Notes: a model not told the origin generated them from the sequence alone. A DNA stretch of 64,000 nt from JAEEJA01 sp036343175 (GCA_036343175.1 JAZASR010000010.1:1-64000); one strand, 5' to 3'. Positions 45,825 to 55,889 are shown, numbered from the stretch's first letter. Program-made: numbers and translations.

Positions 45825-46163
45825 TCAGAGACCGAATCCGCCGAGTCCGCCTGTGATGCCTGCCATGCTTGCCTGATTTGCTTCATCTACTGACCTTACA
45901 GCCTCATTTACTGCAGCAGCGACAAGGTCCTCAAGCATTTCCACATCATCGGGATCTACAGCATCAGGGTCTATAGTGACTTTGACTACCTCACGCTTTC
46001 CGTTCATGGTGACCTTGACAGCACCGCCGCCTGCCAGACCCTCGAATTCCCTGGTCTCAAGCTCCTTTGTCTTCTCTTCCATCTGTCTCTGCATACGCTG
46101 CGCCTGCTTCATGAGATTGTTCATGTTGCCCGGCATACCATTAAATCCGCCTCTTCTTGCCAT
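45825..46163 (-). CDS. ybaB: YbaB/EbfC-family nucleoid-associated protein
   Basis: This 112-residue DNA-binding protein has the MNNLMKQAQRMQRQMEEKTKELETREFEGLAGGGAVKVTMNGKREVVKVTID sequence, which is typical along its whole length. The family forms dimers that bind duplex DNA; its link to DnaX-RecR is conserved by position. Length is normal. The N-terminus is glycine-rich. The ATG at 46163 follows AAAAGGAGA. The gap to the dnaX stop is 43 bp. Confidence 0.95.
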   Translation of the reverse strand: MARRGGFNGMPGNMNNLMKQAQRMQRQMEEKTKELETREFEGLAGGGAVKVTMNGKREVVKVTIDPDAVDPDDVEMLEDLVAAAVNEAVRSVDEANQASMAGITGGLGGFGL

Positions 46164-46206
46164 AATATTCTCCTTTTATTCTTAGTATATTATATATGCC
46201 CGGATC

Positions 46207-48010
46207 TTAGAAACCTTCCTCTGAAAATTCCGGTAAATGTTCTTTCCTGCTCTGCTCTTCTATCTCTTCTGTAGAAGCATCTGTAACCTCAAGTCCTTTG
46301 ACCGTATCAAAGTCACCGACTATATCACGATCATCGATCCCGCCGTCTTCATCAAGCTGTACCTTTATCCTTATGTCATATCCGGTTACCTCTTTACAGA
46401 TGCTTTGAAGTTCATCGATAACCTTTGACTCTTCAGAATTACTCTTTTCATCGAAGTGCTTAAGAAAGCCGGAAGTAAAAGCATCATGGGTCTTCAGAAT
46501 GAGTTCATTGCCGTTTCCCGGAACTACTATAACGTTGTTAACATCGGAGCCGGTCATTTTAATATCAAGGAAGCTTGCCCCGGTCCGGCTTTTTCCAATG
46601 ATCTTATGCCAGTTCGCTGCTGCTGCCTTTACCGCCTCCGATACGTCAGCATATTTCTTCTCAAACTCTTCCGGATCATGAGGTCTGTTATCGATAATCT
46701 CTGCCTTTTCAGTATATATCAGATTGCCTTCACTGTCAGCTATCGAAAGGCCGGGAACGATCTTTCCATCCTTATCAACTATATGGATGCCAGAGTCTAA
46801 ACGGATGCCGCCGGGATCATTGCCGGCGGCTTTTTCAGGGAGTGTTTAATATCCCCTCCACCTGCGACTCAAGGCTTTTCAGCCTCTGACTTATATTTTC
46901 AATATTATCCGCAAGAAGCATCTGCGGCTTCATGAGCTTAATGAAGCATATTTCCATGAGGACACGCTTCTCGATCGAATACTTCATATCATTTATCAGA
47001 GCAGAAAGCGTCTTGATATAATTCATGATCGTATCAGAATCGGTAAGACCCGCTTCTTCTTCAAGATGCTTTTTTGCCTCTTCTGATGCATCAACGATCC
47101 CTGAGGCCTTTCCCGCCTCTTTTATGAGGAGGATATTTCTCAAATGCCAGATAAATTCACTGACGAAGATCCCGGCTTCACGACCGTTATCCATAGTCTC
47201 TCTTAGTATCCTCATGCATTCAGGGACATCAGATGCGGCAACCGCCCTGAAAAGCTCCTCATAGACAGCATTATCGACAGCTCCAAGTACTTTCAGCGTG
47301 TTCTCATAGCTTATATCCTGTCCGAGATAATAAGCCACTACCTCATCAAGGAGTGAAAGAGCATCACGCATGGAGCCATCTGCAGTACGCGCTATATACT
47401 CTGCCGCAGCAGGCTCTATTCTGACATTCTCTTTATCGGTGATCTCTTCGATCCTGGCAGTTATTACCTTATTGTCTATACGCCGGAAATCAAAACGCTG
47501 ACACCTTGAAAGAATGGTGGGGAGTATCTTATGGATCTCTGTCGTTGCCAGGATGAACATAACATATTCCGGCGGCTCCTCCAGAGTCTTTAAAAGAGCA
47601 TTCAGAGCTTCTGTGGTAAGCATATGGGCCTCGTCAATGATATAGACTCTGTACCTTCCCTCAGACGGAGCATATTTTACATCCTCAACAAGATCTCTTA
47701 TATTGTCAACACTGTTATTGGAAGCAGCATCCATCTCTACCACGTTCAGGCTCTTTCCGGAATTAATGGCCTTGCACATGGCGCATTCATTGCATGGATT
47801 GCCGTCGACCGGATGCTCGCAATTAACTGCCTTTGCAAATACCTTTGCAACGGAAGTCTTACCTGTACCACGCGTACCGCTGAATATATATGCGTGAGCG
47901 ATCCTGTTATTTGCGATCTCATTCTTCAGGGTCTTTACAACATGATCCTGACCCTTGACATCATCAAATGTCGATGGTCTGAATTTCCTGTACAGCGCAG
48001 TATATGACAT
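46207..48010 (-). CDS. dnaX: DNA polymerase III subunit gamma/tau, in two frames joined by a probable +1 frameshift
   Basis: The clamp-loader gene reads in frame from ATG 48010 (preceded by AAGGAGGGAGC) to a TGA at 46837-46835, giving a 391-residue gamma-like protein. This part carries the AAA+ Walker A (FSGTRGTGKTS), the zinc site (CEHPVDGNPCNECAMC), IIDEAHMLT and the collar domain. Without a break, the +1 frame continues from 46839 for 210 codons to 46207. This gives a DnaX C-terminal domain with the VNNVIVVPGNGNELIL region. Joining them gives a 600-residue tau-like protein. The split falls at the same border as in E. coli gamma and tau. Earlier in-frame codons up to 48103 look non-native. 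An indel or sequence error is the alternative. Confidence 0.85.
46807..46859 (-). promoter_or_regulatory. Candidate programmed +1 frameshift site in dnaX
   Basis: In mRNA order the site has GGAGGGG, 12 nt, then CCC-UGA, 4 A residues, and a perfect 8-bp stem (GCCGCCGG with CCGGCGGC) around an 8-nt loop. P-site tRNA-Pro could re-pair from CCC to CCU, as CUU-UGA does in prfB. On the opposite strand the same stem is followed by TTTTT and would look like an intrinsic terminator. Confidence 0.6.
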
Positions 48011-48129
48011 ATATGCTCCCTCCTTTCGAAAATAATTATTGCGGATCTTAAATATTTTCCCGGATTTACGGCGTTTAACCCTATATGAAAACAGATAAGT
48101 CAATGCAGGAGATAAGTTCTTTCAATAAA

Positions 48130-48219
48130 AAGGTTTGCAAGTAAACAGCCGTGTAAAAAAAGCTATTACTAAAAAAACTCTGAAAATAGCTGTATGCATA
48201 CGCTGTTACTGCAAACCTT
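48130..48219. repeat. Inverted-repeat element upstream of dnaX
   Basis: The outer arms AAGGTTTGCAAGTAAACAGC (48130-48149) and GCTGTTACTGCAAACCTT (48202-48219) pair with two bulges. An inner stem AGCTATT/AATAGCT (48161-48167 and 48185-48191) sits inside. The 317-bp gap from dnaX to pfkA (48011-48327) holds this element and nothing else that I recognise. The signal recognition particle RNA often found near dnaX was not seen. Confidence 0.6.
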
Positions 48220-48327
48220 GAATTACAAGTTACGATCAACATTTCTGACCGCCTTATATATCTGACTGCTTCCACTTTAAAAAGATCCCATGGTCTTACT
48301 TCACGGTCAATAAAAGGGGCTTAAAGA

Positions 48328-49404
48328 TCAGATACCGAATGAAATTCCCATATCCTGCATCTCTTTTATGATAGGCAGATCAGGACTTACAGTCTTAAGC
48401 TTTCCTGCGACCTCTGAAAGCGGAACAGGCACAATTGATGTTCCGTTAATGGCTACCATGTAGCCATATTTTTCATCGATGATAAGACGGCCCGCTGCAG
48501 CACCGAGTCTTGATGAAAGGACCCTGTCATATGCATCAGGGCTTCCGCCTCTTTGAGTATGGCCAGGAACAGTGATCCTTATCTCTGCTCCTGTGAGCTT
48601 ACCGAGGTCATCACCGATCTTATATGATATGGAAGGATATGTCATGGCAGCTCTCTTTGCCTTGAGCTCCTTCTTAGGGAGTGCTGCATCTTCCTTTGAA
48701 ACAGCCCCTTCAGCTACAGCAAGTATGGAGAAGCGCTTGCCGGCCTTTTGACGCTTATTGATAGCATTAGCCACCTTCTTCAGATCATATGGGATCTCAG
48801 GGAGAAGGATAACATCAGCACCTCCTGCAATACCTGCATAAAGAGTAAGCCAACCGACCTTGTGGCCCATGACCTCGACTATGAATATCCTGCTGTGAGA
48901 GGCCGCTGTAGTATGTATGCAGTCAATAGCATCTGTTGCTATATCTATTGCACTCTGAAAACCAAACGTCATATCTGTTGCCCAGATATCATTATCTATC
49001 GTCTTAGGAAGGGTTACGACATTTAAGCCTTCTTCACTTAAAAGATTAGCTGTCTTATGAGTTCCGTTGCCGCCAAGGACGACCAGGCAGTCAAGGCCAA
49101 GCTTTTTATAATTATCCTTCATGGCCTTTACCTTATCGAGCCCATTGGCATCAGGCTTTCTCATATCCTTGAATGGCATACGTGAAGTTCCGAGAATGGT
49201 ACCGCCGCGTGTAAGAATACCTGAGAAATCAGATGGATCCATCTTTTTCCAATTGCCATATATAAGTCCCTTGTAGCCATCGAGCATACCGTAGATCACA
49301 ACATCATCCTTGTAATGATAATAAAGTGTCTTTGCTACGCCTCTCATGGCAGCATTAAGTGCCTGACAATCTCCACCACTCGTTAAAAATGCAACTTTCT
49401 TCAT
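48328..49404 (-). CDS. pfkA: 6-phosphofructokinase, probably ATP-type
   Basis: This protein of about 358 residues matches group A phosphofructokinases: TSGGDCQALNAAMRGV at the start and GGNGTHKTANLL at 111-122. The donor-site residue is Gly, unlike the Asp of the PPi-type enzyme at 23.5 kb, which suggests ATP. A PKTIDND motif (133-139) carries the Lys seen in PPi-users but also in some ATP-users, so the choice is not certain. I chose ATG at 49404 because AAGGAGA precedes it; an upstream in-frame extension of 25 codons has no support. It lies alone with its own promoter. Confidence 0.88.
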   Translation of the reverse strand: MKKVAFLTSGGDCQALNAAMRGVAKTLYYHYKDDVVIYGMLDGYKGLIYGNWKKMDPSDFSGILTRGGTILGTSRMPFKDMRKPDANGLDKVKAMKDNYKKLGLDCLVVLGGNGTHKTANLLSEEGLNVVTLPKTIDNDIWATDMTFGFQSAIDIATDAIDCIHTTAASHSRIFIVEVMGHKVGWLTLYAGIAGGADVILLPEIPYDLKKVANAINKRQKAGKRFSILAVAEGAVSKEDAALPKKELKAKRAAMTYPSISYKIGDDLGKLTGAEIRITVPGHTQRGGSPDAYDRVLSSRLGAAAGRLIIDEKYGYMVAINGTSIVPVPLSEVAGKLKTVSPDLPIIKEMQDMGISFGI

Positions 49405-49515
49405 CTTGTCTCCTTCCAGCTTATGCTTGAATACAGCTTGTAGATATCCTGCAAATTGCTTTAAAAAAATGACCGGCAAAATATCCGGAATACCACTGAA
49501 ATCATACAGTTAAAT

Positions 49516-49544
49516 ATATTAGCAAATATCCGGTCTGATTACAA
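49516..49544 (-). promoter_or_regulatory. Possible pfkA promoter
   Basis: On the minus strand TTGTAA and TAATAT are spaced 17 bp and lie about 110 bp before the ATG. The -35 match is only 4 of 6. Confidence 0.4.
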
Positions 49545-49590
49545 GTAAACATTGCGCCCGGTAACCGCACGATCTTAATAAATATCGACT

Positions 49591-52500
49591 TTATGACATA
49601 AAATCAAATATTGACATCTGATTGGAATCACTTAGGCCGCTGAGGAGTCCCCATTCGCTCATCTTATCTATGACAGCCTGAGGAACCTTTGCACGTTTCT
49701 TGATATCCTCCTTGGAAAGAAATGGTCCCTTTGCTGCCTCTGCCTCAAGCATCTCGGCAGCCTTATCACCCAGGCCGTTTATCGCAAGGAATGACGGCAT
49801 GAGCTTACCGTCCACTATCTGGAAACGGTTGGCGTGGGCCTTATAGATATCAATAGGAGTAAAGAGAAAGCCTCTTGCATACATTTCACGTACTATCTTC
49901 ATATTCTCGTATGCTGCCTGCTCCTGATCGGAAAGCGCTGCCTGCCGGCTTTCATAATCAGCCATGTGAGCAAGAAGACTCGACTGTCCCATTGCCATAA
50001 GCTCATAATCAAAGGCCGTTGCACGGATACTGAAATAGGCACTGTAGTAGGCAAGCGGCTCATGGACCTTGAACCATGCAACTCTTGTCGCCATCATTAC
50101 ATAAGCGACAGCGTGCGCTTTAGGGAACATGTACTTTATCTTCTGGCAGGACTCTATGTACCAGTCAGGTACACCATGCGCCTTCATGTCCGCAACCCAG
50201 CCCGGCCATTCCTTACACTTGCCCGAAGCTACCTTGCCTTTACGGACACGCTCCATGATGTTGAATGCTTCCTCATTCTCTATGCCCTTTCCGATCAGAT
50301 ATATCATGATATCGTCTCGGCAGCAGATAGCAGATGAAAGTGTACAGTAGCCATGAGTAATATAATATTGGGCATTATTGAGCCATACGTCAGTACCATG
50401 TGAAAGTCCGGAAACGCGCACCAGGTCGGAAAAGCTCTTTGGCTTTGCGTCCTGAAGCATGCTGATAACGAAGTTAGTGCCAAACTCGGGTAGTCCAAGG
50501 CATCCCAGCTTGCAGCCCCCTATATCATCCGGAGTGATGCCCAGAGCTTTCGTGCTCTCAAATAATGAAATAACGTCAGGATCCGCGATCGGGACCTTTG
50601 CTATGTCTATTCCTGTAAGATCGACAAGCTCTCTTATCATCGTAGGATCCTGATGACCGAGGATATCCAGCTTAAGCAGGTTGGCATCTATCTTATGGTA
50701 ATCAAAGTGAGTGGTTACTATGCTTGTATTAGGGTCATTTGCCGGATGCTGGACAGGTGTGAATGTGTTGATATCCTCTCCTACAGGAAGAACGACTATG
50801 CCGCCCGGGTGCTGTCCCGTGGTACGTCTTACGCCGACGATCCCTGCCGCAAGCCTTTCTATCTCGGCTCTTCTCTTTGTAATACCTTTTTCTTCACAAT
50901 ATTTCTTAACGTAGCCGAATGCTGTCTTATCCTGGACACCGGATACGGTTCCCGCCTTATATGTCTGGCCCGCGCCGAAAATAACTTCTGTATAATTGTG
51001 GGCATTGGACTGGTATTCACTGGAGAAATTCAGATCGATATCAGGCTCCTTATTGCCTTTAAATCCAAGGAAGGTCTCGAAAGGTATATCGTGACCGTCC
51101 TTTTTCATGAGAGTCCCACATTTTGGACATGTCTTATCAGGCATATCACATGCTGACCAGCCGGCATATTTTTTTACATCCTCAGAATCAAAATCATAAT
51201 AATGACACTTTGGACAATAATAATGGGCTGATAATGAATTGACCTCTGTGATACCCGCCATGTTGGCAACGAATGAAGAACCAACTGATCCTCTTGAGCC
51301 AACCAGATACCCATCCTCATTGGATTTCCAGACCAGCTTCTGTGCTATGATATACATGACCGCATATCCGTTTCCGATGATGGAGTTCAGCTCCCGGTCA
51401 AGTCTCTTCTCAACAATAGGAGGAAGGTCAGGTCCATATATTTCATGGGCGCGTCTGCTGCATATCTCCCTCAGGGTCTTATCGGAATCCTGAATGACAG
51501 GAGGGCATTTTCTTGGACTGACAGGCTTTATATAATCGATCATATCGGCAATGAGATTTGTGTTGGTAATTACTACTTCCCTGGCCTTTTCATCTCCGAG
51601 ATAATCGAATTCCTTAAGCATCTCATCTGTAGTTCGGAAAAATATGGGAGCCTGGTCATCAGCATCATCGAAGCCTTTGCCCTTCTGCATGATACGCCTG
51701 TATACCTCATCCTCAGGGTTCAGAAAATGGACATCACACGTGCCAACTACAGGCTTATGGTATTCCTCACCCAATGCTATTATCTTCCTGTTTATTTCCT
51801 TCAGGTCTTCCTCATCCTGAATATCAGGAAAATGTTTTTCATCGCCTATCATGTATTTATTATTTCCGATAGGCTGTATTTCGAGATAATCGTAGAATCT
51901 GACGATGCGGTCTATCTCCGCATCGGACTTTTCTTCCTGTATGCCTTCATAGAGCTCGCCCTGTGAACAGGCAGAGCCAAGTATCAGACCTTCCCGGCAC
52001 TCTTCTACCATGCTCTTTGGAACAAGAGGTCTCTTGTGGTAGTACTTTACATGGGACTTCGATACAAGCTTGTAAAGATTGATCCTGCCTGTCTCATTCT
52101 TGGCAAGGACTATGGCATGGTGGGAATGAAGCTTTCTGATGACATTATCATCAACAGAATATTTTTCACTGAGGGCATCAAGATCATGGATCTGAAGGCT
52201 GTCCTTGAGTTTCCCTGCAAGAGCAATAAAAATATTTGCAGTGCACTCGGCATCATCTACAGCCCTGTGATGATGACCAAGATCGACCTTCAGTGCTTTG
52301 GCCACTGTATCCAGCTTGAAACGGCTGAGCTCCGGGAGGGCAAGGCGCGCCATCCCCACTGTATCAACGACTGTGAAGTTTATCTGACGGCCAAGCAGCC
52401 CGGCATAATGCTTAATAAATCCATAATCAAAACTGGCATTATGAGCTACCAGGACTGAACCCTGGCAGAAGTCAAGAAATTCAGGAAGGATCTTCTCGTA

Positions 52501-54183
52501 ATTGCCATAAGAGGCTACATCGGAATCCCTGATGCTTGTAAGTTCAGTGATCTGGTAAGGTATCGGCTCCTCGGGATCAACAAATGTGGAAAACCGGTCC
52601 TTTATCTGACCATGTACTACCTTTACGGCACCGATCTCTATGATCTTATGGGTCTTCGGGCCTATACCGGTCGTCTCAAGATCGAATACCACATATGAAT
52701 CATCAAATGACTGACCCCTGGAATCTGCCACAGGTTTAATAAGGTCATCTACAAGATATATCTCACAGCCATATATTATTTTGATCTCCCTGTCAGGACA
52801 GTGAAGATTCGCATCCGGGAATGCCTGAACCACGCCGTGGTCAGTTATCGCCGCTGCGGTATGGCCCCAGCGGATGGCAGTATCTAAGTAGCTCTCAACG
52901 CTCATGACAGAGTCCATCTCGCTCATCTTTGTATGGGCATGCAGCTCTACCCTCTTCATGCCTTTATGCATGTCCTCGCGCTTTTTACGGAAGTCAGAGC
53001 TTTTCTTTATGCCCCTTATACTCGATAGGGAGATCTCGTGAGAATAATTATCGTACTGTGAGATCCCCTTGATAAGGAGAAATTTGCCGGGAACTATCCT
53101 TTCAGCTATGAAATCATGGTCTTCCTTGTCAAGAAAGAGCTTGGCACTGATACTGTCCGAAAAATCGGTCAGGTCAAACATGTATATAATACTTCCGGAC
53201 CTGGTCTCTCTTTCCTCTACCTTTGTGATCTGGCAGTTGGTTATAATGTCCATGCCTTCGTGATCGACGTCCTTAAGAGGGACGATCTCACCGTCTGTAT
53301 CATATCCGAAAAACAGACCATCAGGATCATCAGGGTTTATCCTTGAACGACCGCCGAAACGCTTTCCTCCATTCTGGCTATTCTTAGACCAGCCTGAAGG
53401 AGCTGCATCATTCCCGTGATCACCATATGAACTTCCTGATGAGCCGGAAGAGTGATCCTTCTCAGAGCCTGATGAATTGCCGGCCTTTTCCTTATCGGCT
53501 TTTGACACATCAGCTGAATGGCTGTCTTCAGCAGTCTTTAAGAAGGCTCCGACCTTTTTATGGTCTGATGCCCCGGTTCCGTTTTCCTGCCGGTCATCTG
53601 AGAGTCTGCTTCCATTGGCATTTATGATCCTTTGATAATATGGATCTGACATATCGATATCATCGGAAAACTGCTGCCTTGACGGGTCAGTCTGCTTCGC
53701 TTCAAAATCGATGGAAACCACAAAGCCCGCGCATCTGAAGACCCTGACCAGAATCCTCTCCACATCATTCTGGTATTTTTTATAAAGAAAAGTACCCGGA
53801 TATGCAATATGCAGATTGTTCCCATCAAATGAAACCGAAGCCTCCTGCATCATGATACCGGCCGTCACGTCCTCTTCTTTCATCATCAGGATGACAGATT
53901 CCCTGTATTCTGTCCAGAAGATCTCAGGCGTATAGGCATCAGAAAGGTTAAAATACTGTATGACCCTTATCTTATGCCTGCTGCCTCCAAATTCATACAA
54001 AGCCTTTTTTAATGAACTGATATCCCTGTAATTTACAAGATGACTGCTCGTGAGCTCAACGCATACAGTACCATCCTGTCGTGATATAACGACTCTGTTG
54101 ACTACAGTATCGCTTAAGTTCTTAATAAGTCTGTCGGTAAGCTTTAAATTGGGAAACACTTCAGAAATTGGTTTATTGATCAA
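49591..54183 (-). CDS. polC: DNA polymerase III alpha subunit, Gram-positive PolC type
   Basis: This 1530-residue replicative polymerase has an N-terminal domain, an OB-type domain (about 315-400), a split PHP domain (HAHTKMSEMDSVMSVESYLDTA...AAITDHG), and the inserted 3'-5' exonuclease (VVFDLETTGIGP). The polymerase domain includes a zinc region (CPKCHYYDFDSED...CPKCGTLM) and FETFLGFKGNKEPDIDLNF. The C-terminus ends QMSIFDF, a likely sliding-clamp binding motif. It is longer than the B. subtilis enzyme by about 90 residues, largely a Ser/Gly/Asp-rich linker at about 195-285. The start is TTG at 54183 with AAGGAG seven bases upstream. This is the usual PolC of low-GC Gram-positives. Confidence 0.97.
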   Translation of the reverse strand: MINKPISEVFPNLKLTDRLIKNLSDTVVNRVVISRQDGTVCVELTSSHLVNYRDISSLKKALYEFGGSRHKIRVIQYFNLSDAYTPEIFWTEYRESVILMMKEEDVTAGIMMQEASVSFDGNNLHIAYPGTFLYKKYQNDVERILVRVFRCAGFVVSIDFEAKQTDPSRQQFSDDIDMSDPYYQRIINANGSRLSDDRQENGTGASDHKKVGAFLKTAEDSHSADVSKADKEKAGNSSGSEKDHSSGSSGSSYGDHGNDAAPSGWSKNSQNGGKRFGGRSRINPDDPDGLFFGYDTDGEIVPLKDVDHEGMDIITNCQITKVEERETRSGSIIYMFDLTDFSDSISAKLFLDKEDHDFIAERIVPGKFLLIKGISQYDNYSHEISLSSIRGIKKSSDFRKKREDMHKGMKRVELHAHTKMSEMDSVMSVESYLDTAIRWGHTAAAITDHGVVQAFPDANLHCPDREIKIIYGCEIYLVDDLIKPVADSRGQSFDDSYVVFDLETTGIGPKTHKIIEIGAVKVVHGQIKDRFSTFVDPEEPIPYQITELTSIRDSDVASYGNYEKILPEFLDFCQGSVLVAHNASFDYGFIKHYAGLLGRQINFTVVDTVGMARLALPELSRFKLDTVAKALKVDLGHHHRAVDDAECTANIFIALAGKLKDSLQIHDLDALSEKYSVDDNVIRKLHSHHAIVLAKNETGRINLYKLVSKSHVKYYHKRPLVPKSMVEECREGLILGSACSQGELYEGIQEEKSDAEIDRIVRFYDYLEIQPIGNNKYMIGDEKHFPDIQDEEDLKEINRKIIALGEEYHKPVVGTCDVHFLNPEDEVYRRIMQKGKGFDDADDQAPIFFRTTDEMLKEFDYLGDEKAREVVITNTNLIADMIDYIKPVSPRKCPPVIQDSDKTLREICSRRAHEIYGPDLPPIVEKRLDRELNSIIGNGYAVMYIIAQKLVWKSNEDGYLVGSRGSVGSSFVANMAGITEVNSLSAHYYCPKCHYYDFDSEDVKKYAGWSACDMPDKTCPKCGTLMKKDGHDIPFETFLGFKGNKEPDIDLNFSSEYQSNAHNYTEVIFGAGQTYKAGTVSGVQDKTAFGYVKKYCEEKGITKRRAEIERLAAGIVGVRRTTGQHPGGIVVLPVGEDINTFTPVQHPANDPNTSIVTTHFDYHKIDANLLKLDILGHQDPTMIRELVDLTGIDIAKVPIADPDVISLFESTKALGITPDDIGGCKLGCLGLPEFGTNFVISMLQDAKPKSFSDLVRVSGLSHGTDVWLNNAQYYITHGYCTLSSAICCRDDIMIYLIGKGIENEEAFNIMERVRKGKVASGKCKEWPGWVADMKAHGVPDWYIESCQKIKYMFPKAHAVAYVMMATRVAWFKVHEPLAYYSAYFSIRATAFDYELMAMGQSSLLAHMADYESRQAALSDQEQAAYENMKIVREMYARGFLFTPIDIYKAHANRFQIVDGKLMPSFLAINGLGDKAAEMLEAEAAKGPFLSKEDIKKRAKVPQAVIDKMSEWGLLSGLSDSNQMSIFDFMS

Positions 54184-54289
54184 AAGAACACTCCTTAATA
54201 TAAGAAAAAAGCAGTATCAAATGCCGGCCACGGTCAGCTTAAGCATCGGGCCGGCGGGAAAAAGCTGATCATGAATAAATGATACAAAG

Positions 54290-55615
54290 CTAATCATGTA
54301 TAAATAATACGTTATCATACAAGTCCTTTAAAAAGGACAACGACCCGCATACAAGCACAGGTCCCTGGTCTTTATTATACTCTATGGCTTCCTTTGCTTT
54401 TGACACATTATCAGCATTTTCCACGGGTATCTTTCCTCCGGCAAGCTTCTCTATGATATTTTTAAATATGCCGCTGTTGAGTCCCCGCGGACCGGGCGCG
54501 GTTATAGTATAGAACTTACGTGCAAATGGCAGGAGAAGCTTTACATTAGTTGCATAATCCTTATCTTTAAATGCCCCAATGACTATCGTAAACTTTTCAT
54601 CTGGAAAATACTTTTTAAGGGATTCAATAAGTACCTTGATTCCGGGCGGATTATGGGCTCCGTCTACTATCACTGCAGGATCATGCCCGATTATTTCAAA
54701 TCTTCCATGCCACTGTGCTGTTTCCAGTCCCTGATCGATCCCTTCTTCACGAATACGGGCAAAGCCCTGTTCCTGAAGTAAGGAAACTGCTTCCAGAGCA
54801 AGACACGCATTCATTACCTGATAAGTACCCTTAAGCTTTATATGCCTTGAAGTCCCTCTGTAAGTAAAGTCCGTTCCGTCCATAGTATATGAGACGTCTG
54901 TGATCTCCTTCTTCACCACATAAGAAATATGGCTTCCGCAGCTTTTTGCAGTATCCGACAATACTCTTTTTACCTCAGGCACCTGCAGGGCTGAAACCGC
55001 CGGAGCCCCGGGCTTTATGATACCCGCCTTATGCTCTGCGATCTTAGTGAGTGAATCACCGAGTACATCCATGTGATCTGAACCGATATTGGTAAGGACA
55101 GAAAGAACAGGCTTATCAATAATATTTGTAGCGTCGAATCTGCCGCCCATGCCCGCTTCTATTACAGCAATATCAACATTCCACTTTAAGAAAGTGGAGT
55201 ATGCCAGTACTGTTTCCATCTCAAAAGGCGTCGGATGCTTCAAGCCATCTTTTACCATGGACTGACATATATTCTCAATGGCTGTAATGCCGTCGGCATA
55301 TGTCTCATCGCTGATATTCTCTATATGAAGCTTATAATTCACACGGCATATCTTCTGTATGGTCTCATTGCGGTCAAATACTGCCGGTGATGAGAATCTC
55401 CCGACTTTATATCCGCTCATGGCCAATATGTCACATATAAATGTGCCCACTGACCCCTTTCCGTTAGTTCCCGCAATATGTATCACCTTAAGCCTGTTCT
55501 GAGGATCACCAAGCCTGTGGGCGAGTTCGGCAACATAATCTGTTACATATATACTTCCGCTTTCCTTTCTCAGCTCCTCAAAGAAAACGTCTGCTTCATC
55601 TCTTGTCATACTCAT
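54290..55615 (-). CDS. folC: Folylpolyglutamate synthase/dihydrofolate synthase
   Basis: This 441-residue Mur-ligase-family enzyme adds glutamate to folates with ATP. The P-loop HIAGTNGKGSVGTFICDIL, the metal site in VIEAGMGGRFDATN, the NIGSDHMDVLG block and the C-terminal VDGAHNPPGIKVL motif are all intact. Length is typical. The ATG at 55615 follows GAGG. The 13-codon open frame just upstream stops inside the start codon (ATGA), which may allow coupling. It lies 106 bp from polC. Confidence 0.94.
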   Translation of the reverse strand: MSMTRDEADVFFEELRKESGSIYVTDYVAELAHRLGDPQNRLKVIHIAGTNGKGSVGTFICDILAMSGYKVGRFSSPAVFDRNETIQKICRVNYKLHIENISDETYADGITAIENICQSMVKDGLKHPTPFEMETVLAYSTFLKWNVDIAVIEAGMGGRFDATNIIDKPVLSVLTNIGSDHMDVLGDSLTKIAEHKAGIIKPGAPAVSALQVPEVKRVLSDTAKSCGSHISYVVKKEITDVSYTMDGTDFTYRGTSRHIKLKGTYQVMNACLALEAVSLLQEQGFARIREEGIDQGLETAQWHGRFEIIGHDPAVIVDGAHNPPGIKVLIESLKKYFPDEKFTIVIGAFKDKDYATNVKLLLPFARKFYTITAPGPRGLNSGIFKNIIEKLAGGKIPVENADNVSKAKEAIEYNKDQGPVLVCGSLSFLKDLYDNVLFIHD

Positions 55616-55851
55616 TTAGCCTCATCTGTATTTGCTGCATCATCTTTCAGCATGTTACCATTCTTATAAGAATAAGGATCTTTTAATATATATTCTTTCC
55701 GGCCATTTACTTCATGCCGTCACTATTTTTATCATATCAATATTATCATGCAGCCTGAGTATTATTTTACCACTTGAAAGGCATTCATTCAAACAGAACA
55801 GATAATTAAGATCAAAGCGTATCCGAACCGCCTTAAAACTCAGTATAGTGG
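55616..55851. other. Gap upstream of folC with short open frames
   Basis: Most of a 311-bp gap (55616-55926, terminator included). A 13-residue frame with ATG at 55653 overlaps the folC start by ATGA. The same frame is open upstream to about 55720 but has no start codon, so it may be a decayed gene end. No promoter was recognised. Confidence 0.35.
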
Positions 55852-55889
55852 CAAAAAAATCCCGTATGGAACGATCCATACGGGATTTT
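55852..55889 (-). terminator. Intrinsic terminator after serA
   Basis: On the minus strand AATCCCGTATGGA pairs with TCCATACGGGATT around a 4-nt loop and is followed by T7. It lies just past the serA stop at 55927. Confidence 0.9.

Noticed and set aside
46807..46837. Intrinsic terminator on the plus strand
   Set aside because: The stem followed by T5 fits a terminator on the plus strand, but no plus-strand gene leads into it. I treat it as part of the dnaX recoding site.
48011..48103. N-terminal extension of DnaX by 31 residues
   Set aside because: The extension is basic and unlike DnaX, while ATG at 48010 has a strong ribosome binding site and begins the conserved MSYTALYRKFRP.
48011..48327. 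SRP RNA (scr) gene upstream of dnaX
   Set aside because: The CCGGAAGGAAGCAGC core is not found on either strand; only GTGGAAGCAGTCAG, which lacks the needed bases.
55612..55720. Possible gene end overlapping the folC start
   Set aside because: The frame is open but lacks a start codon upstream of a 13-codon ATG frame. It is too short to call.
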